A DNA stretch of 64,000 bases from Candidatus Woesearchaeota archaeon (GCA_018675335.1 JABGYH010000003.1:109197-173196), one strand, 5' to 3'. Shown: positions 17,962 to 28,010, numbered from the stretch's first letter. The notes: generated by a model not told the origin, from the sequence alone. Made by a program: numbers and translations.

Positions 17962-18873
17962 TTATTCAACGCTAGCAATTGATTTATTGTCAGCAGTAGA
18001 GTTTGATTCATTTTCTAATCCATCAATTTCTAATGCAACTGCCACTAACTCTTTAACTTTATTTAATTCATCCAAAGACTCATTTGAATTGTTATCAGAA
18101 TTATTAGTTAAATCAGGATTGTAAACAGGATCATAATCAGGAACTGATTGATTAATTAAATCTTGAGTTATACTCGTTTGGTTTTTTGCATCTTTTTTTA
18201 ACTGCGCATCTTTTGCCACAATAATATGATCTTTTACCACTTGTTCTAATTCTGCTTTAGACACAAAACCATTAAATGTGTCTGAATTAATAACTAATGC
18301 AGGAGAGCCAGTCACACCATACATATTTTTTACAGTATCAAGTGCAGGGTTTTCAATATCATAATCAAATGCGTAAACTAACACGTTTTCAGGATAATTA
18401 TGTCGAAGCCAAGTTAATATAAACCCTTGTTGACTACATTCAGGACAATCTTTTTGATTAGAGTAAAAATATAATATTAAAGATCTAGATTCGCCACACT
18501 CTTCATTGATTTTTTTATTAAACATCCAATGTCTTAATTCTAACATCATGTAATATTCTTTTAAATCGATAACATCTTGATTATCTTCACCAAGACGATT
18601 TTCCATATAATCTAGTTTAGTTGCAAGTTCGTAAAGTTGATCTGCTAGAGGAGTGTTTGGCATATTACCGCAAGGATTTGCTTCTGCTAAATCATATTGA
18701 ATTTCGATTGCTAAAGTATCAGTTCTTAATTCCTGACCCAAGTAACCTAACTCAGTAAGTTTTTGACCTGCAAAATAATTACCCAAAATAATACCTCCAA
18801 CAAAAATCAGAGTTGTAACTGCTAGTACTGCCAATAATTTCGATGTTTGTAAATTTCTTCGTTTTAAACTCAT
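17962..18873 (-). CDS. Membrane-anchored thioredoxin-like protein with a CPEC motif
   Basis: 303 aa. A single N-terminal membrane helix (about 13-35) anchors an extracytoplasmic helical region (40-125) with Cys at 68 and 126, then a thioredoxin-like domain with C143-P-E-C146 and the cis-proline loop GSPALVIN. An Asn/Asp/Ser-rich tail follows. Likely a thiol-disulfide oxidoreductase or a disulfide carrier outside the membrane. An AGGTGA ribosome site lies 9 nt before the ATG. It lies downstream of the glycosyltransferase on the same strand with a 55-bp gap; a shared transcript is possible. Confidence 0.8.
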   Translation of the reverse strand: MSLKRRNLQTSKLLAVLAVTTLIFVGGIILGNYFAGQKLTELGYLGQELRTDTLAIEIQYDLAEANPCGNMPNTPLADQLYELATKLDYMENRLGEDNQDVIDLKEYYMMLELRHWMFNKKINEECGESRSLILYFYSNQKDCPECSQQGFILTWLRHNYPENVLVYAFDYDIENPALDTVKNMYGVTGSPALVINSDTFNGFVSKAELEQVVKDHIIVAKDAQLKKDAKNQTSITQDLINQSVPDYDPVYNPDLTNNSDNNSNESLDELNKVKELVAVALEIDGLENESNSTADNKSIASVE

Positions 18874-18928
18874 TTAACTCACTTCACCTAACTATAATAA
18901 CTTTTAATGAATGTTTTTTGAAAAGGAC

Positions 18929-20212
18929 TTATCCTCTAAGAACAGTATTTTCAATCTCAATATCTTCTCTCTTCCTACCTCTCCAAACAACATCGCCCTT
19001 AGTTGCCTTACAATAAAGCGATTCAAGCCACCAGTAAGAAAATAATGGAAGATATAACGCAATAAATAAAACATAATTACCCGCAATATTTTGCTTCTCA
19101 CTACTCATTTGTTTAACTATAATCATAACTGCAATACCTATTGCTAAGGAAAGTAAACCAATCCACAACATAGCTGATTGATTCATATAAAAAAGATCAG
19201 TCTGAAACCACTTAAGTTTCCAAATATCAAAATTAACATTATACAAATTTATAAATCTTGAAATCCACATATCAGTAAAATTAAAGATTGCATATCCAGT
19301 AACTACCATTGCTAAAATTACTGAAAAAAATGCACTCGGTAAAATAAATAATCCTAAGTTACCATATTTTGCACTAAACAAATGTTTGTAATTTAACATG
19401 TTATCTAAGAATCCACGATACCACCTAACACGTTGTTTACGCATAGTTAAAAATGTTGGCATTGCAACTGCATAAACATTTGCATCAACTGCATTTTCAA
19501 TAATATAATCATGAGTTTGTAATCTTAATGAAATCTCAATATCTTCTGTAACTGTTGACTCATCATATCCACCATACTTATCAAAGAAAGATTTTTTGAA
19601 TAAAGTAAATGGTCCAGGAGTTACATGAATGGAACCTAGAAATGAAAAAACTTTTCTTAAATAAACACCAAGTAAAAATTCAATAACTTGAATACGTTGC
19701 CAAAGTGTTTTTGGAATAGTACATTTCAAAGACGGTGTCACTGCACCCACTTTAGGATTATTAAAAAATCCAATCATTTTTTTTAAACAATCAGGCTCGA
19801 CAAAACTATCTGCATCAAGACAACCAACAACTTCACCAGTCACATAATCTAATGCGAAATTCAGAGCAGTTCCTTTTCCACCATTAGGTTTTGTGAACGC
19901 TCTTACTCTAGGATCTGTTTTTGCCCATTCTTGTGCGATCTCATATGTTTTATCAACACTACCATCATCAATAATTAAAATTTCCAATTTAGTTTTTGGC
20001 CAATCAAGTTCTAATAATGACTTAACAGTTTTAGAAAGTGTGAATTCTTCATTACATGCTGGAACCATAATACTAACTTTAGGTAATTTTTTCGGTAATT
20101 TTGGAGCTGAAAGATTATTCCAATTTTCAACTAATGTAAATATAAAAAAGATAGAAGTGAATAGTCCAAAGTACGATGCAACGTATAATAGTATGTCTCC
20201 GAATCCTAACAT
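18929..20212 (-). CDS. Processive-type family 2 glycosyltransferase (membrane)
   Basis: 427 aa. An N-terminal membrane segment (about 7-28) leads into a GT-A catalytic domain: VSIMVPACNEE, IIDDGSVDKT (D82, D83), GCLDADSFVEP (the DxD-like metal site), STVTEDIEISL (TED base) and QRVRWYRG (QxxRW acceptor motif). Three to four membrane helices end the chain. This set is typical of hyaluronan/cellulose/poly-GlcNAc synthase relatives that polymerise and export a polysaccharide from UDP-sugars. The sugar is unknown. An AAGGT site precedes the ATG by 9 nt. Confidence 0.92.
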   Translation of the reverse strand: MLGFGDILLYVASYFGLFTSIFFIFTLVENWNNLSAPKLPKKLPKVSIMVPACNEEFTLSKTVKSLLELDWPKTKLEILIIDDGSVDKTYEIAQEWAKTDPRVRAFTKPNGGKGTALNFALDYVTGEVVGCLDADSFVEPDCLKKMIGFFNNPKVGAVTPSLKCTIPKTLWQRIQVIEFLLGVYLRKVFSFLGSIHVTPGPFTLFKKSFFDKYGGYDESTVTEDIEISLRLQTHDYIIENAVDANVYAVAMPTFLTMRKQRVRWYRGFLDNMLNYKHLFSAKYGNLGLFILPSAFFSVILAMVVTGYAIFNFTDMWISRFINLYNVNFDIWKLKWFQTDLFYMNQSAMLWIGLLSLAIGIAVMIIVKQMSSEKQNIAGNYVLFIALYLPLFSYWWLESLYCKATKGDVVWRGRKREDIEIENTVLRG

Positions 20213-20309
20213 TGTTTTGAACCTTCTTTTTAAGCTCTAGACGGCTTAAAAGTTATTATAAAAATCTTAGTTTAAAAAGCTTTTGATTACTTTATTAAAG
20301 AAAAATCGA

Positions 20310-20323
20310 GTTTATATATAAAT
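20310..20323 (+). promoter_or_regulatory. Strong TATA element upstream of the 260-aa orphan
   Basis: GTTTATATATAAAT is the strongest TATA-like element between the divergent glycosyltransferase and the gene at 20434. A second ATTTAAATAA occurs at 20369-20378. Either would leave a leader of tens of nt, in agreement with the AGAGG ribosome site at 20421-20425. Confidence 0.45.
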
Positions 20324-20433
20324 CTTTCGTTTTTGTAGTCACTCGAAGGTAGTAAGTTTACACTAAAATTTAAATAAATGCTCATTTTTTAACTAATTAT
20401 TAAAAAAAAATACAAAAATAAGAGGCTAAAAAG

Positions 20434-21216
20434 ATGGAAGAAAAAATAACAATAATCCCAAAAAATATTCAAAAATATTCAAACGGCAGATTCGAAAAAG
20501 TCACAAGACAAGACTTAGAAGACTTAGGAATGACAATATTAGAAGAAAAAGCAGGACTGTACCACGCAAACTTGCCACCTGGTTGGCAACAAGTAATCGA
20601 AAAAGACCTAGCAGGAAATCCAAAAATCAGACCAGAAGTAATAGACGAATTTGGACTCACTAGATTAGCAATTGGTTATAATCATACTTACCCCTCAAAT
20701 TCACAAGCACGATTAACCCCCCCTCATGTAAATTACTTAATCGGACCAATAAATGAACATTTAGACCCCGGAATTTCTCAAAAAGTAACAAACGAAGAAA
20801 TTTATCAAAGATCTCGAGAAGTTGATGAAAAACTAAAAAAACAAAACTGTCCCACCTTAGACTTAGAAGATGCTTGCAACTCACTATTAAGAGAATACGA
20901 ACAAGATCCAACTAAATTTAGAAAAACAGAAACTGGTTTTAAAAAATACACAAACTTAGGCGTAACCAGAACCCAAGATGGAGCAACTTATTTTTTTAGC
21001 GCAAATTTAAGAAGTAAAGGATCAGGCGATGTGGAATTTGAACAAGATGAAGACGGAAAATGGCATGCTCGAGATGTGGAAATTATAAATGCAGGCGTGA
21101 TCATCAAAGGTAATTTAGATACAGACAATTTAACACCACAATTAAAAAAAATGGCAGAAATTAAAAAAATATATGAAACAGTTTTTGGAAATTATTTAAC
21201 ACAACAGTTTAACTAA
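20434..21216 (+). CDS. Hypothetical protein (260 aa, soluble)
   Basis: Not recognised. The chain is hydrophilic without signal peptide or membrane segment. Two regions look folded: residues ~25-100 with LEDLGMTILEEKAGLYHANLP and LPPGWQQVIE, and residues ~165-235 with alternating strands (TRTQDGATYFFSANLRS ... GKWHARDVEIINAG). The centre (100-150) is helical and charged. An AGAGG site lies 8 nt before the ATG and supports this start. It is convergent with the lipoprotein gene, ending 17 bp before it. Confidence 0.7.
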   Translation: MEEKITIIPKNIQKYSNGRFEKVTRQDLEDLGMTILEEKAGLYHANLPPGWQQVIEKDLAGNPKIRPEVIDEFGLTRLAIGYNHTYPSNSQARLTPPHVNYLIGPINEHLDPGISQKVTNEEIYQRSREVDEKLKKQNCPTLDLEDACNSLLREYEQDPTKFRKTETGFKKYTNLGVTRTQDGATYFFSANLRSKGSGDVEFEQDEDGKWHARDVEIINAGVIIKGNLDTDNLTPQLKKMAEIKKIYETVFGNYLTQQFN

Positions 21217-21232
21217 ACTTTAGTCAAATATT

Positions 21233-22090
21233 TCAACATCCAGGAATTATTTGAGGTTCTGATGGATCTGCCGAATCAAGAACTTTTTCAAAGAAGCCAT
21301 AATAAGTAGAATATAATGCAGGATCAATTTTTAATTCATGAAGTTTCATCCACTCAGACTTAAATGGCGCTGGAACTTTTGAATGGACCAAATCAGGCAT
21401 TTTTGCCAATGCATTTTCTAATGCAAGATATGCATGAAATGCTTCAACCCTCCCAATTTGAGAATTATTTCTCCCCATTAATATATAGGCTTCACTTAAT
21501 TTGAACATAGTTGATTTTCCTTGCTCTTGAACTAAGTCATCTATCGCATAAATCCAAGGACGTGCACGATTAGTGATTGAGTAATTTTTAATAGAATCAA
21601 ACGAACCTAAATAAACAGGAAATAATTCAGTACCAACAATTTCTTCTTCCAACCCAAAATCATTCAGAACTTGATCGCAAACATAAGGTCCTGCAAAATC
21701 AAGGTTAAACGAAACTAAACCTGGAGCTTCGTAAGTCCAAAGAGCATGATCAAGATAAGTATTCGAAATATCTTTTGTTTTGAAAATATTTTGCAAAAAT
21801 ACCATAAAATCTGCAACACCTTGCTCTTTTGTTTGAACTACATATTCTAGCCCAAATACCTCAGTTAAAACTGGATTTTTTAAATGTTTGGACGCCAAAC
21901 TAGATTTAACTGGCTTTTTTTTAGTTTCAACCAATCTTTCTTCCAAAACAGTAGAACCCGTATTTTGAGCAGCAGAACTACAACCAGAACAAATAACTGC
22001 AGCTGCAGCCAAAAATGCCAATTCAAGCCACTTATTAACTCCCCAAGCCATAATCTCAGCAATAACTTTGCCGTTTAAAAACATTGTCAT
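21233..22090 (-). CDS. Hypothetical secreted lipoprotein-like protein
   Basis: About 285 aa. A hydrophobic stretch near residues 24-36 (LAFLAAAAVICSGCSS) ends in a lipobox-like SGC, suggesting export and lipid attachment at the Cys. The mature part is soluble, alpha/beta, with three further Cys (two of them in YVCDQVL and the final IIPGC). I do not recognise a family. Starts at 22090 or 22084 (ATG) suit the TATA element at 22110-22120; a TTG at 22096 is less likely. The convergent neighbour ends 17 bp away. Confidence 0.7.
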   Translation of the reverse strand: MTMFLNGKVIAEIMAWGVNKWLELAFLAAAAVICSGCSSAAQNTGSTVLEERLVETKKKPVKSSLASKHLKNPVLTEVFGLEYVVQTKEQGVADFMVFLQNIFKTKDISNTYLDHALWTYEAPGLVSFNLDFAGPYVCDQVLNDFGLEEEIVGTELFPVYLGSFDSIKNYSITNRARPWIYAIDDLVQEQGKSTMFKLSEAYILMGRNNSQIGRVEAFHAYLALENALAKMPDLVHSKVPAPFKSEWMKLHELKIDPALYSTYYGFFEKVLDSADPSEPQIIPGC

Positions 22091-22109
22091 ATTCAATTCT
22101 ATACGAAAG

Positions 22110-22120
22110 ATTTAAATAGT
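22110..22120. promoter_or_regulatory. Shared, near-palindromic TATA element for divergent genes
   Basis: ATTTAAATAGT reads as a TATA box on both strands. On the minus strand it is about 25-31 bp from the ATGs of the lipoprotein gene (leaderless). On the plus strand it would start a transcript near 22142 with a leader of about 45 nt containing the GGAGGT site of the large acidic protein. Confidence 0.45.
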
Positions 22121-22173
22121 ACCACTTATTCGGAGTAATTATTACGTTATTATTAATCAGTAGTATCTAAATT

Positions 22174-22179
22174 GGAGGT
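22174..22179 (+). promoter_or_regulatory. Strong Shine-Dalgarno site of the large acidic protein
   Basis: GGAGGT, 8 nt before the ATG at 22188, is the best-matched ribosome binding site seen in the window and fits a highly expressed exported protein. Confidence 0.7.
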
Positions 22180-22187
22180 CTTCAAAA

Positions 22188-25100
22188 ATGAATAATATAT
22201 TCAAAAAAAGCATTTTAATGTTTGTTCTATTAATATACTGTGTGTCCATAATCGGCACAGCAATTGCAACTGATAATCAACCAAATCAACAATTATCAGA
22301 TCTGGTTTTTGACTCAGTTTTCTTAAGTGATTCAAATCCAACTCCTGGAAGCATAATTCAAATGAAATATACTTTGAAAAATATTGGAGATGGAATTGCA
22401 CAAGGATACGTTAAAGTTAGTTATGATGTTATAGTTAACAATCAAATTGTTAGCACAAAAAACCAACAAAAATTTGTCTCTTTAACTCCTAATCAAATAA
22501 CACAACATCAAATGCCAATTAAAATTCCTTTTGAAGGAGAATATGATGTTATTTTATCAGTTGAAACATTAAGTTTTAGCGAAGCTACAAACGATAATAA
22601 TTATCAATACTTAACATTTTATGCTGAAGAAGCAGAAGAAATTGTTGAAGAAGAAATTGAAGAAGCAGTAACTGAAGAAGTAACTGAAGAAGTTGCTGAA
22701 GAAATTTCACCATTACAAATTGAAGTTGAAAATAAATTCGAAGATGTAAATGATGAAATTGATGCTGCAGAAGACAACTACGATAAATTAACAGATTTAT
22801 TTGACGATCACGAATCAGAATTATCAAACGAAGATTCACAATATGTAAGTAATTTAATTGAAGAAATCGCAGAAACTGGCGAAGGAATTGATTCTAGAAT
22901 TGATGAATTAGAAGACTTTTATTCTAACCTCATAGAAACAGAAACAAACATGAATAATTTAAACATTCACTTATCAAGATTAATTTCAGAACTTGACAAA
23001 GTATCTGGAGATATAGTCGAAATTGAAGACGAAATTGAAGATATTTATTCTGAATTATTTGATTATTTTAATGAAGAAAACGTGAATGAAGAAGAGCTAG
23101 AAGCATATGTAGATCAATTAAATACATGGCTTGAAATGCTCGAAAATGCACTAGAAGATGCAGAAGATGATTATATCGAATTAACAAATTTATTTGACAA
23201 TCACGAATCAGATATGGCTCTTAGTACAAAACAATACTTCAATAACAAAATTGAAATCATAGATAATTTCGGAGAAAACACAGCAGTACAATTATCTAAC
23301 TTAGAAGATGAATTAGAAAATTTAGCTGATAGTGAAATAATTTCTGAAAATATTGTTGATGACTTAGGCGAAGTTGAAGAATCAATGGAATCACTTGAAG
23401 TCGATATTGTTGATTTACAAGAAGAAATTGACGATGTACTTGAAAATTTACAAGATTTCATTTCAGATTTAGAAGAAAATCCTGTTGTTGAGACAGAGGA
23501 AGAAGTTGAAGTTGAGGAAGAAACAGAAGTTGAAGAGGAAGTCCCTATTTCAATTATTTTAAATGCAGATTTATCAATAGATAACGGATATGTAACTGGC
23601 TTACTTTATGAAAATTCAAATTCAGCAGTAAGATTTAAAACCCATCAAACACCAAAACAAATTAAATACTTAACAGTGCCCGTTAATGTTTACTTAAACG
23701 GTGAAAAAATTCAATGGTTAAAATCACTACCATTCTTTTCAGAAACTCAAGATTGGGGAATTCACTTTGGACAATTAGAAGCTGGAAGTTATTATGTTGA
23801 GATTGAAATTGATCCTAATAACAAATACGCAGAAACTAATGAAAACAATAACTATTTTTCTTACGGATTTGACGTTAATACTCAAAATGGAACTCCTGTA
23901 GAAGAAGAAGTTGTTGAAGACGAATTAGAAGAACCAGTAGAAGAAGTAGTTGAAGAAGCAGTAGAAGAACCAGTAGAAGAAACAGTAGAAGAAGTTCAAA
24001 CAGAACAAGAATATTTTACTCAATGGTTAAATGAATTAGAAAATGAATTAGACAAAGCAGAAGATAATTATGAAGATTTAGAAGAATTATTTAATGAATA
24101 TGAATCAATGCTTAATCAAGAAGATTCAGAATACTTTAACGAAGAATTAGCAATTATTGGTAATAAGGGAGAAGCATTAGATAGTGCGATTTACAATTTA
24201 AAAAATATTGTCGAATCTGATGATTATGACTCTCAAGCAATGGAAATTTCATTAGAAAACATTGAAGAAAGTATTGAAAAAATTCAAGATGACATTGAAG
24301 AAACAACTGATGATTTATCAGATATTATTAACAATTTAGAAGCAGTCGAAGAAGTTTTTGAACAAACATCCTGTGTTGATATTATTGAAGAAGATGACGT
24401 ATTTGTTTTAGGAAATACCCAATTCGAATACAAAAGTTCAAATGACTTTGACTTGACTCCACTTAACATGGTCGAATCAGAAACAGTTCAAATCAAAAAT
24501 TTAGAAACTGGTGACACCATCGAAAGAAATGCTAATTTAGTTTCAGTATTTACAATTAAACATGAAGGATTAACTTATGGATTCAAAAGTGTTGGAGATA
24601 TTTCAGAAGATGATTATGATATACAAGCAATCTATCCATGTGATAAAATTAATTGTAATCAAGTAATTTCAGAAGATGACAATTTCCAACTAAACCAACA
24701 TATGTTTACTTACAAAGGTTCAGATGATTTAGAAAATACTAATCCAATGGCTCAGTTTAAAGTTGGAAGTAGCACAATCGAACGATCAACTAAACTAGCT
24801 TCAATTTTCACATTTAATTTTGAAGGAGTTAAGTATTATTTTGAAAGTACATCTGACCCTAGTTATGATGACTATGATATCAAATTAGTTTATCCTTGTA
24901 CACCCGACGTAGTTGAAGAAGAATCAGTAGAAGAAGAATATTCACTAGATCAAGTTCTTGCTATCGCAAACGGCTGGTTAGAAGTTTTAACTAATGACCT
25001 CGAAAATGCTGAAGATTCATACATTGAATTAGAAAACTTATTTTCAGAACACGAATCAGATATGAGTTATGATGCGAAAGTATACTTTAACACTCAAATT

Positions 25101-26555
25101 CAAAACATCGGTGAAGACGGAGAAGAAATTGATGACTATTTAGATGACTTAGAAGAAGACATAACAGAAGCTGCAATAACTGATCTTGGCGAAACATTTT
25201 CAGCATCAGACGTAGAAAGTTTTGAAGAAGAAATGGAAGACATAAAATCACAAATAGAAGATTTAATGAACGAAATTGAAAATGTTAAAGATGATTTAGA
25301 AGACTATGTTTTAGAAAATGAAGTAACTGAAGTTGTAGAAGAATCAAACTCTGAAAATACATCGGAATTTATTAATTGGTTAGCTGAAGAATTAGAAGAT
25401 GCACACGACGAATACATGGAATTAACACAAGCTTACGAATCAGTAAAAGATCAATTAACTGAAGATGAACAAAATTACTTTGAAGAAAAAATTAATGACA
25501 TTGATGAATTAGGAGAACTTACTGGCGGAAGACTTGAAAATATGGAAGACTCATATGATACTGCAGTTGAAACTATGAGTGGATCTGCTTTAGAAAATCA
25601 GTTGAACATGATTGAATCAAATCTTAATCAACTCGAAAATATTATTGAATCAATCGAAGATCAAATTCAAGAAACAATGACTGAATTAAACCTTGCAGTT
25701 TTACCAAATCAAGAATTAGCAGAAGAAATTGAAGAATTAAAAGATAATATTAATGATTATCTTGAAAATTTAATGAACTACCTTGATTCAGATTTAGAAG
25801 ACAAATGGGAAAATTTAGAAGATGAATTTGATAGTGTTCCAAAAAGTCAAATGAGTCCAGAACAAGAACAATACTTTGAAAATGAAATGGATGAAATCAC
25901 ATCCATCATAAGTTCAAACTGGGATCAAGTTGAAGAAATTTTAGAAACTTCACAAAATGCATTTGAAACAACAGAGTACACAGAAGAAATATTATCTGAA
26001 TTACAACAAATTTTTGCTCAAATTCAAAATAAAATACAAGCAATTGAAATGGGTGAAACTGATATTGATAATTTAACAGAAGAAATCATAGATTTTAAAT
26101 CAACACTAGGAATTGTATCCGATGTTGATGAAGAAGAAATGAGTGAATGGTTAAGTGAAGTATTAGCAGAAAGTCAAATTGGAAACGCAATTAATGATGG
26201 TGCAGAACTTTGTTTTGAATACTACGGAGAAAATGGAATTGTTCATTCATTTGATTCTGATAAAGAAAACTCAAATTGGGAAGTTAGCGCAACTACAGAT
26301 TATTGCGGAGACAAATATGAACAGGATTTCGTATTTAGATATGAAACACCTACAGACTTTGTTGACTCAATGGAAGACTTTACTTGTAGTAATTTAAAAA
26401 GTGAATTTAATAGCGCATACTTTTTACTGCCTTCAAAATACGCATGGAATAATAACATCTATTTAACTGAAGAAACCTGCCCAGTATACGAAGAAGTATT
26501 TGACTTGTGCTTTAATTACTTTGAAAAACAAATTTATGATATTCCTTCATGTTAA
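22188..26555 (+). CDS. Large acidic secreted protein with CARDB-like domains and helical repeats
   Basis: 1455 aa. Signal peptide (about 1-28, ending AIA). Residues ~40-145 form a CARDB-like beta domain (TYTL-like KYTLKNIGDG ... PFEGEYDVILSVE), and ~452-565 a second one. Six helical repeat units of about 110-130 residues follow the pattern WL..L..(A/E)DNY..L..LF..(H/Y)ES ... YF...I ... L: near 175-300, 303-430, 608-723, 923-1043, 1056-1168 and 1172-1310. Two tandem beta units (725-818, 821-906) each carry a Cys pair. Glu/Val/Pro-rich linkers join the parts. The C-terminal ~135 residues have six Cys, probably disulfide-bonded. No C-terminal membrane helix or sorting motif is seen, so retention at the surface is unexplained. 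Probably a cell-surface or cell-contact protein. Confidence 0.88.
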   Translation: MNNIFKKSILMFVLLIYCVSIIGTAIATDNQPNQQLSDLVFDSVFLSDSNPTPGSIIQMKYTLKNIGDGIAQGYVKVSYDVIVNNQIVSTKNQQKFVSLTPNQITQHQMPIKIPFEGEYDVILSVETLSFSEATNDNNYQYLTFYAEEAEEIVEEEIEEAVTEEVTEEVAEEISPLQIEVENKFEDVNDEIDAAEDNYDKLTDLFDDHESELSNEDSQYVSNLIEEIAETGEGIDSRIDELEDFYSNLIETETNMNNLNIHLSRLISELDKVSGDIVEIEDEIEDIYSELFDYFNEENVNEEELEAYVDQLNTWLEMLENALEDAEDDYIELTNLFDNHESDMALSTKQYFNNKIEIIDNFGENTAVQLSNLEDELENLADSEIISENIVDDLGEVEESMESLEVDIVDLQEEIDDVLENLQDFISDLEENPVVETEEEVEVEEETEVEEEVPISIILNADLSIDNGYVTGLLYENSNSAVRFKTHQTPKQIKYLTVPVNVYLNGEKIQWLKSLPFFSETQDWGIHFGQLEAGSYYVEIEIDPNNKYAETNENNNYFSYGFDVNTQNGTPVEEEVVEDELEEPVEEVVEEAVEEPVEETVEEVQTEQEYFTQWLNELENELDKAEDNYEDLEELFNEYESMLNQEDSEYFNEELAIIGNKGEALDSAIYNLKNIVESDDYDSQAMEISLENIEESIEKIQDDIEETTDDLSDIINNLEAVEEVFEQTSCVDIIEEDDVFVLGNTQFEYKSSNDFDLTPLNMVESETVQIKNLETGDTIERNANLVSVFTIKHEGLTYGFKSVGDISEDDYDIQAIYPCDKINCNQVISEDDNFQLNQHMFTYKGSDDLENTNPMAQFKVGSSTIERSTKLASIFTFNFEGVKYYFESTSDPSYDDYDIKLVYPCTPDVVEEESVEEEYSLDQVLAIANGWLEVLTNDLENAEDSYIELENLFSEHESDMSYDAKVYFNTQIQNIGEDGEEIDDYLDDLEEDITEAAITDLGETFSASDVESFEEEMEDIKSQIEDLMNEIENVKDDLEDYVLENEVTEVVEESNSENTSEFINWLAEELEDAHDEYMELTQAYESVKDQLTEDEQNYFEEKINDIDELGELTGGRLENMEDSYDTAVETMSGSALENQLNMIESNLNQLENIIESIEDQIQETMTELNLAVLPNQELAEEIEELKDNINDYLENLMNYLDSDLEDKWENLEDEFDSVPKSQMSPEQEQYFENEMDEITSIISSNWDQVEEILETSQNAFETTEYTEEILSELQQIFAQIQNKIQAIEMGETDIDNLTEEIIDFKSTLGIVSDVDEEEMSEWLSEVLAESQIGNAINDGAELCFEYYGENGIVHSFDSDKENSNWEVSATTDYCGDKYEQDFVFRYETPTDFVDSMEDFTCSNLKSEFNSAYFLLPSKYAWNNNIYLTEETCPVYEEVFDLCFNYFEKQIYDIPSC

Positions 26556-26718
26556 TTAATTTTTTAATTAAATTTTGGAAAAAAACATAAATAAATTTTT
26601 AAATTTTTTTACAAATATTTTTAAACATAATTATCTATTTATTCACACACAATATAAATAAAGTTTTCTAATCACAAACATAATAATATGAACAGGTTAA
26701 AAGAATTAATGAATAAAA

Positions 26719-27591
26719 TTATTTTAGCAAACTAACAATTTCACTTGGAATTGATGCCACTTTAACACCAACTGATTTAAGTGATTCTATTTTTGATTTT
26801 GCAGTTCCAGAACTACCAGAAATAATTGCTCCCGCATGACCCATTTTTTTTCCTTGAGGTGCTGAAACTCCAACAACATATGCGACTACTGGTTTTGAAA
26901 TATTATTTTTAATATGCTCTGCTGCAAGTTCTTCTAAATTTCCACCAATCTCACCAATCAAAACAATTTGTTTAGTACTCAGATCTTTTTCAAAAAAATT
27001 AAGTGCATCAATAAAATCAGCACCAACAACAGGATCTCCCCCCATCCCAATAACTAAACTTTGACCTAAATCATGTTTAGATAATTGATTAATAATTTCA
27101 TAAGTTAGCGTTCCACTCCTACTAACCAATCCAATAGATCCTTTTTTAAAAATGTGACTAGGCATAATACCCATTTTAATTTCTCCAGGTTTAATTATTC
27201 CCGGACAATTAGGACCAATTACTAATAGATTTTTTTTCTTTGCTTGATTAATTATTTTTATAGAATCATAAACAGGAATATTTTCTGTTATCACCACAAC
27301 ATTTAGTCCTGCGGTAATTGCTTCTAATGCCGCATCTTTTGCAAATTTTGCCGGAACAAAAATAATTGACCAAGTTATTTTATGATTTGGATTTGATGAT
27401 AGCGCAACACCCACAGAATCATAAACTGGAATTTCATGAATTACTTGACCACCCTTACCAGGTGTTACTCCCGCAATAATTTGAGTTCCATATTCTTTCA
27501 TTAACTCAGTATGAAAACTACCATGATGTCCAGTTATTCCCTGAACAATAATTTTTGTGTCTTTTGACAAATTTAAATTTTTAAAATTCAT
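26719..27591 (-). CDS. sucD: Succinyl-CoA ligase, alpha subunit
   Basis: Forms the CoA-binding and phospho-histidine half of succinate-CoA ligase, which interconverts succinyl-CoA and succinate with ATP or GTP formation. Visible: IIVQGITGHHGSFH, GVTPGKGGQ, VIGPNCPGII, SRSGTLTYEI and the phosphorylated His loop GHAGAIISG near residue 252. The length of 290 aa is exact for SucD. It is downstream of sucC, separated by a small membrane-protein gene. An AGGTAT ribosome site precedes the ATG. Confidence 0.95.
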   Translation of the reverse strand: MNFKNLNLSKDTKIIVQGITGHHGSFHTELMKEYGTQIIAGVTPGKGGQVIHEIPVYDSVGVALSSNPNHKITWSIIFVPAKFAKDAALEAITAGLNVVVITENIPVYDSIKIINQAKKKNLLVIGPNCPGIIKPGEIKMGIMPSHIFKKGSIGLVSRSGTLTYEIINQLSKHDLGQSLVIGMGGDPVVGADFIDALNFFEKDLSTKQIVLIGEIGGNLEELAAEHIKNNISKPVVAYVVGVSAPQGKKMGHAGAIISGSSGTAKSKIESLKSVGVKVASIPSEIVSLLK

Positions 27592-27659
27592 TTTTATACC
27601 TGAAATTCAGTTAGTTGATTGATTGTCCTAAATTAATTATTTAAATTAATTGAGTTAAA

Positions 27660-28010
27660 TTAATCACTCCAAAAATCAATCAGTCCCCTCTTAAATGCTT
27701 CGCGCAATAAATAATACGCAACCAAATACAATACTAAAAAACCCCAAAATTGACCGCTAGTTTCTAAAACAAACGCAACAAAAATTGCAGTGAAAATTGT
27801 TAAGATAGTTGCAATAACCGGCAAGTCTTTACTAAAACTAAATTTAGCAGACATTAATGAAATTAAAACAATAATAATTATTTTTGAAATAAAAGTTAAT
27901 TTATTTGCACCACCAAATAAAAAAATACTTAATAAAAAAATGTATAATGCGCCCCAAAAAAACCAAACTCTAGATTTGACTTCCCCAGTTTTAGAATCTA
28001 AAAATTTCAT
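27660..28010 (-). CDS. Four-helix membrane protein between sucC and sucD
   Basis: 116 aa with a polar start (MKFLDSKTGEVKSR) and four hydrophobic segments (about 15-33, 40-52, 62-81, 86-102), ending in a charged tail. Function unknown and no family recognised. Its ATG overlaps the sucC stop (ATGA), so translation is coupled, and sucD starts 68 bp downstream. A gene between the two subunits of an enzyme is unusual and suggests a linked role or a recent insertion, neither shown. Confidence 0.75.
   Translation of the reverse strand: MKFLDSKTGEVKSRVWFFWGALYIFLLSIFLFGGANKLTFISKIIIIVLISLMSAKFSFSKDLPVIATILTIFTAIFVAFVLETSGQFWGFLVLYLVAYYLLREAFKRGLIDFWSD

Noticed and set aside
22625..24000. Repeated GAA-rich DNA that looks like a repeat array
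   Set aside because: The repeats are Glu/Val-rich linkers in one long reading frame; there are no regular spacers, so it is not a CRISPR array.
26690..26735. 15-codon frame upstream of the sucD end
   Set aside because: Too short, no ribosome site, and it overlaps the 3' end of sucD on the other strand.
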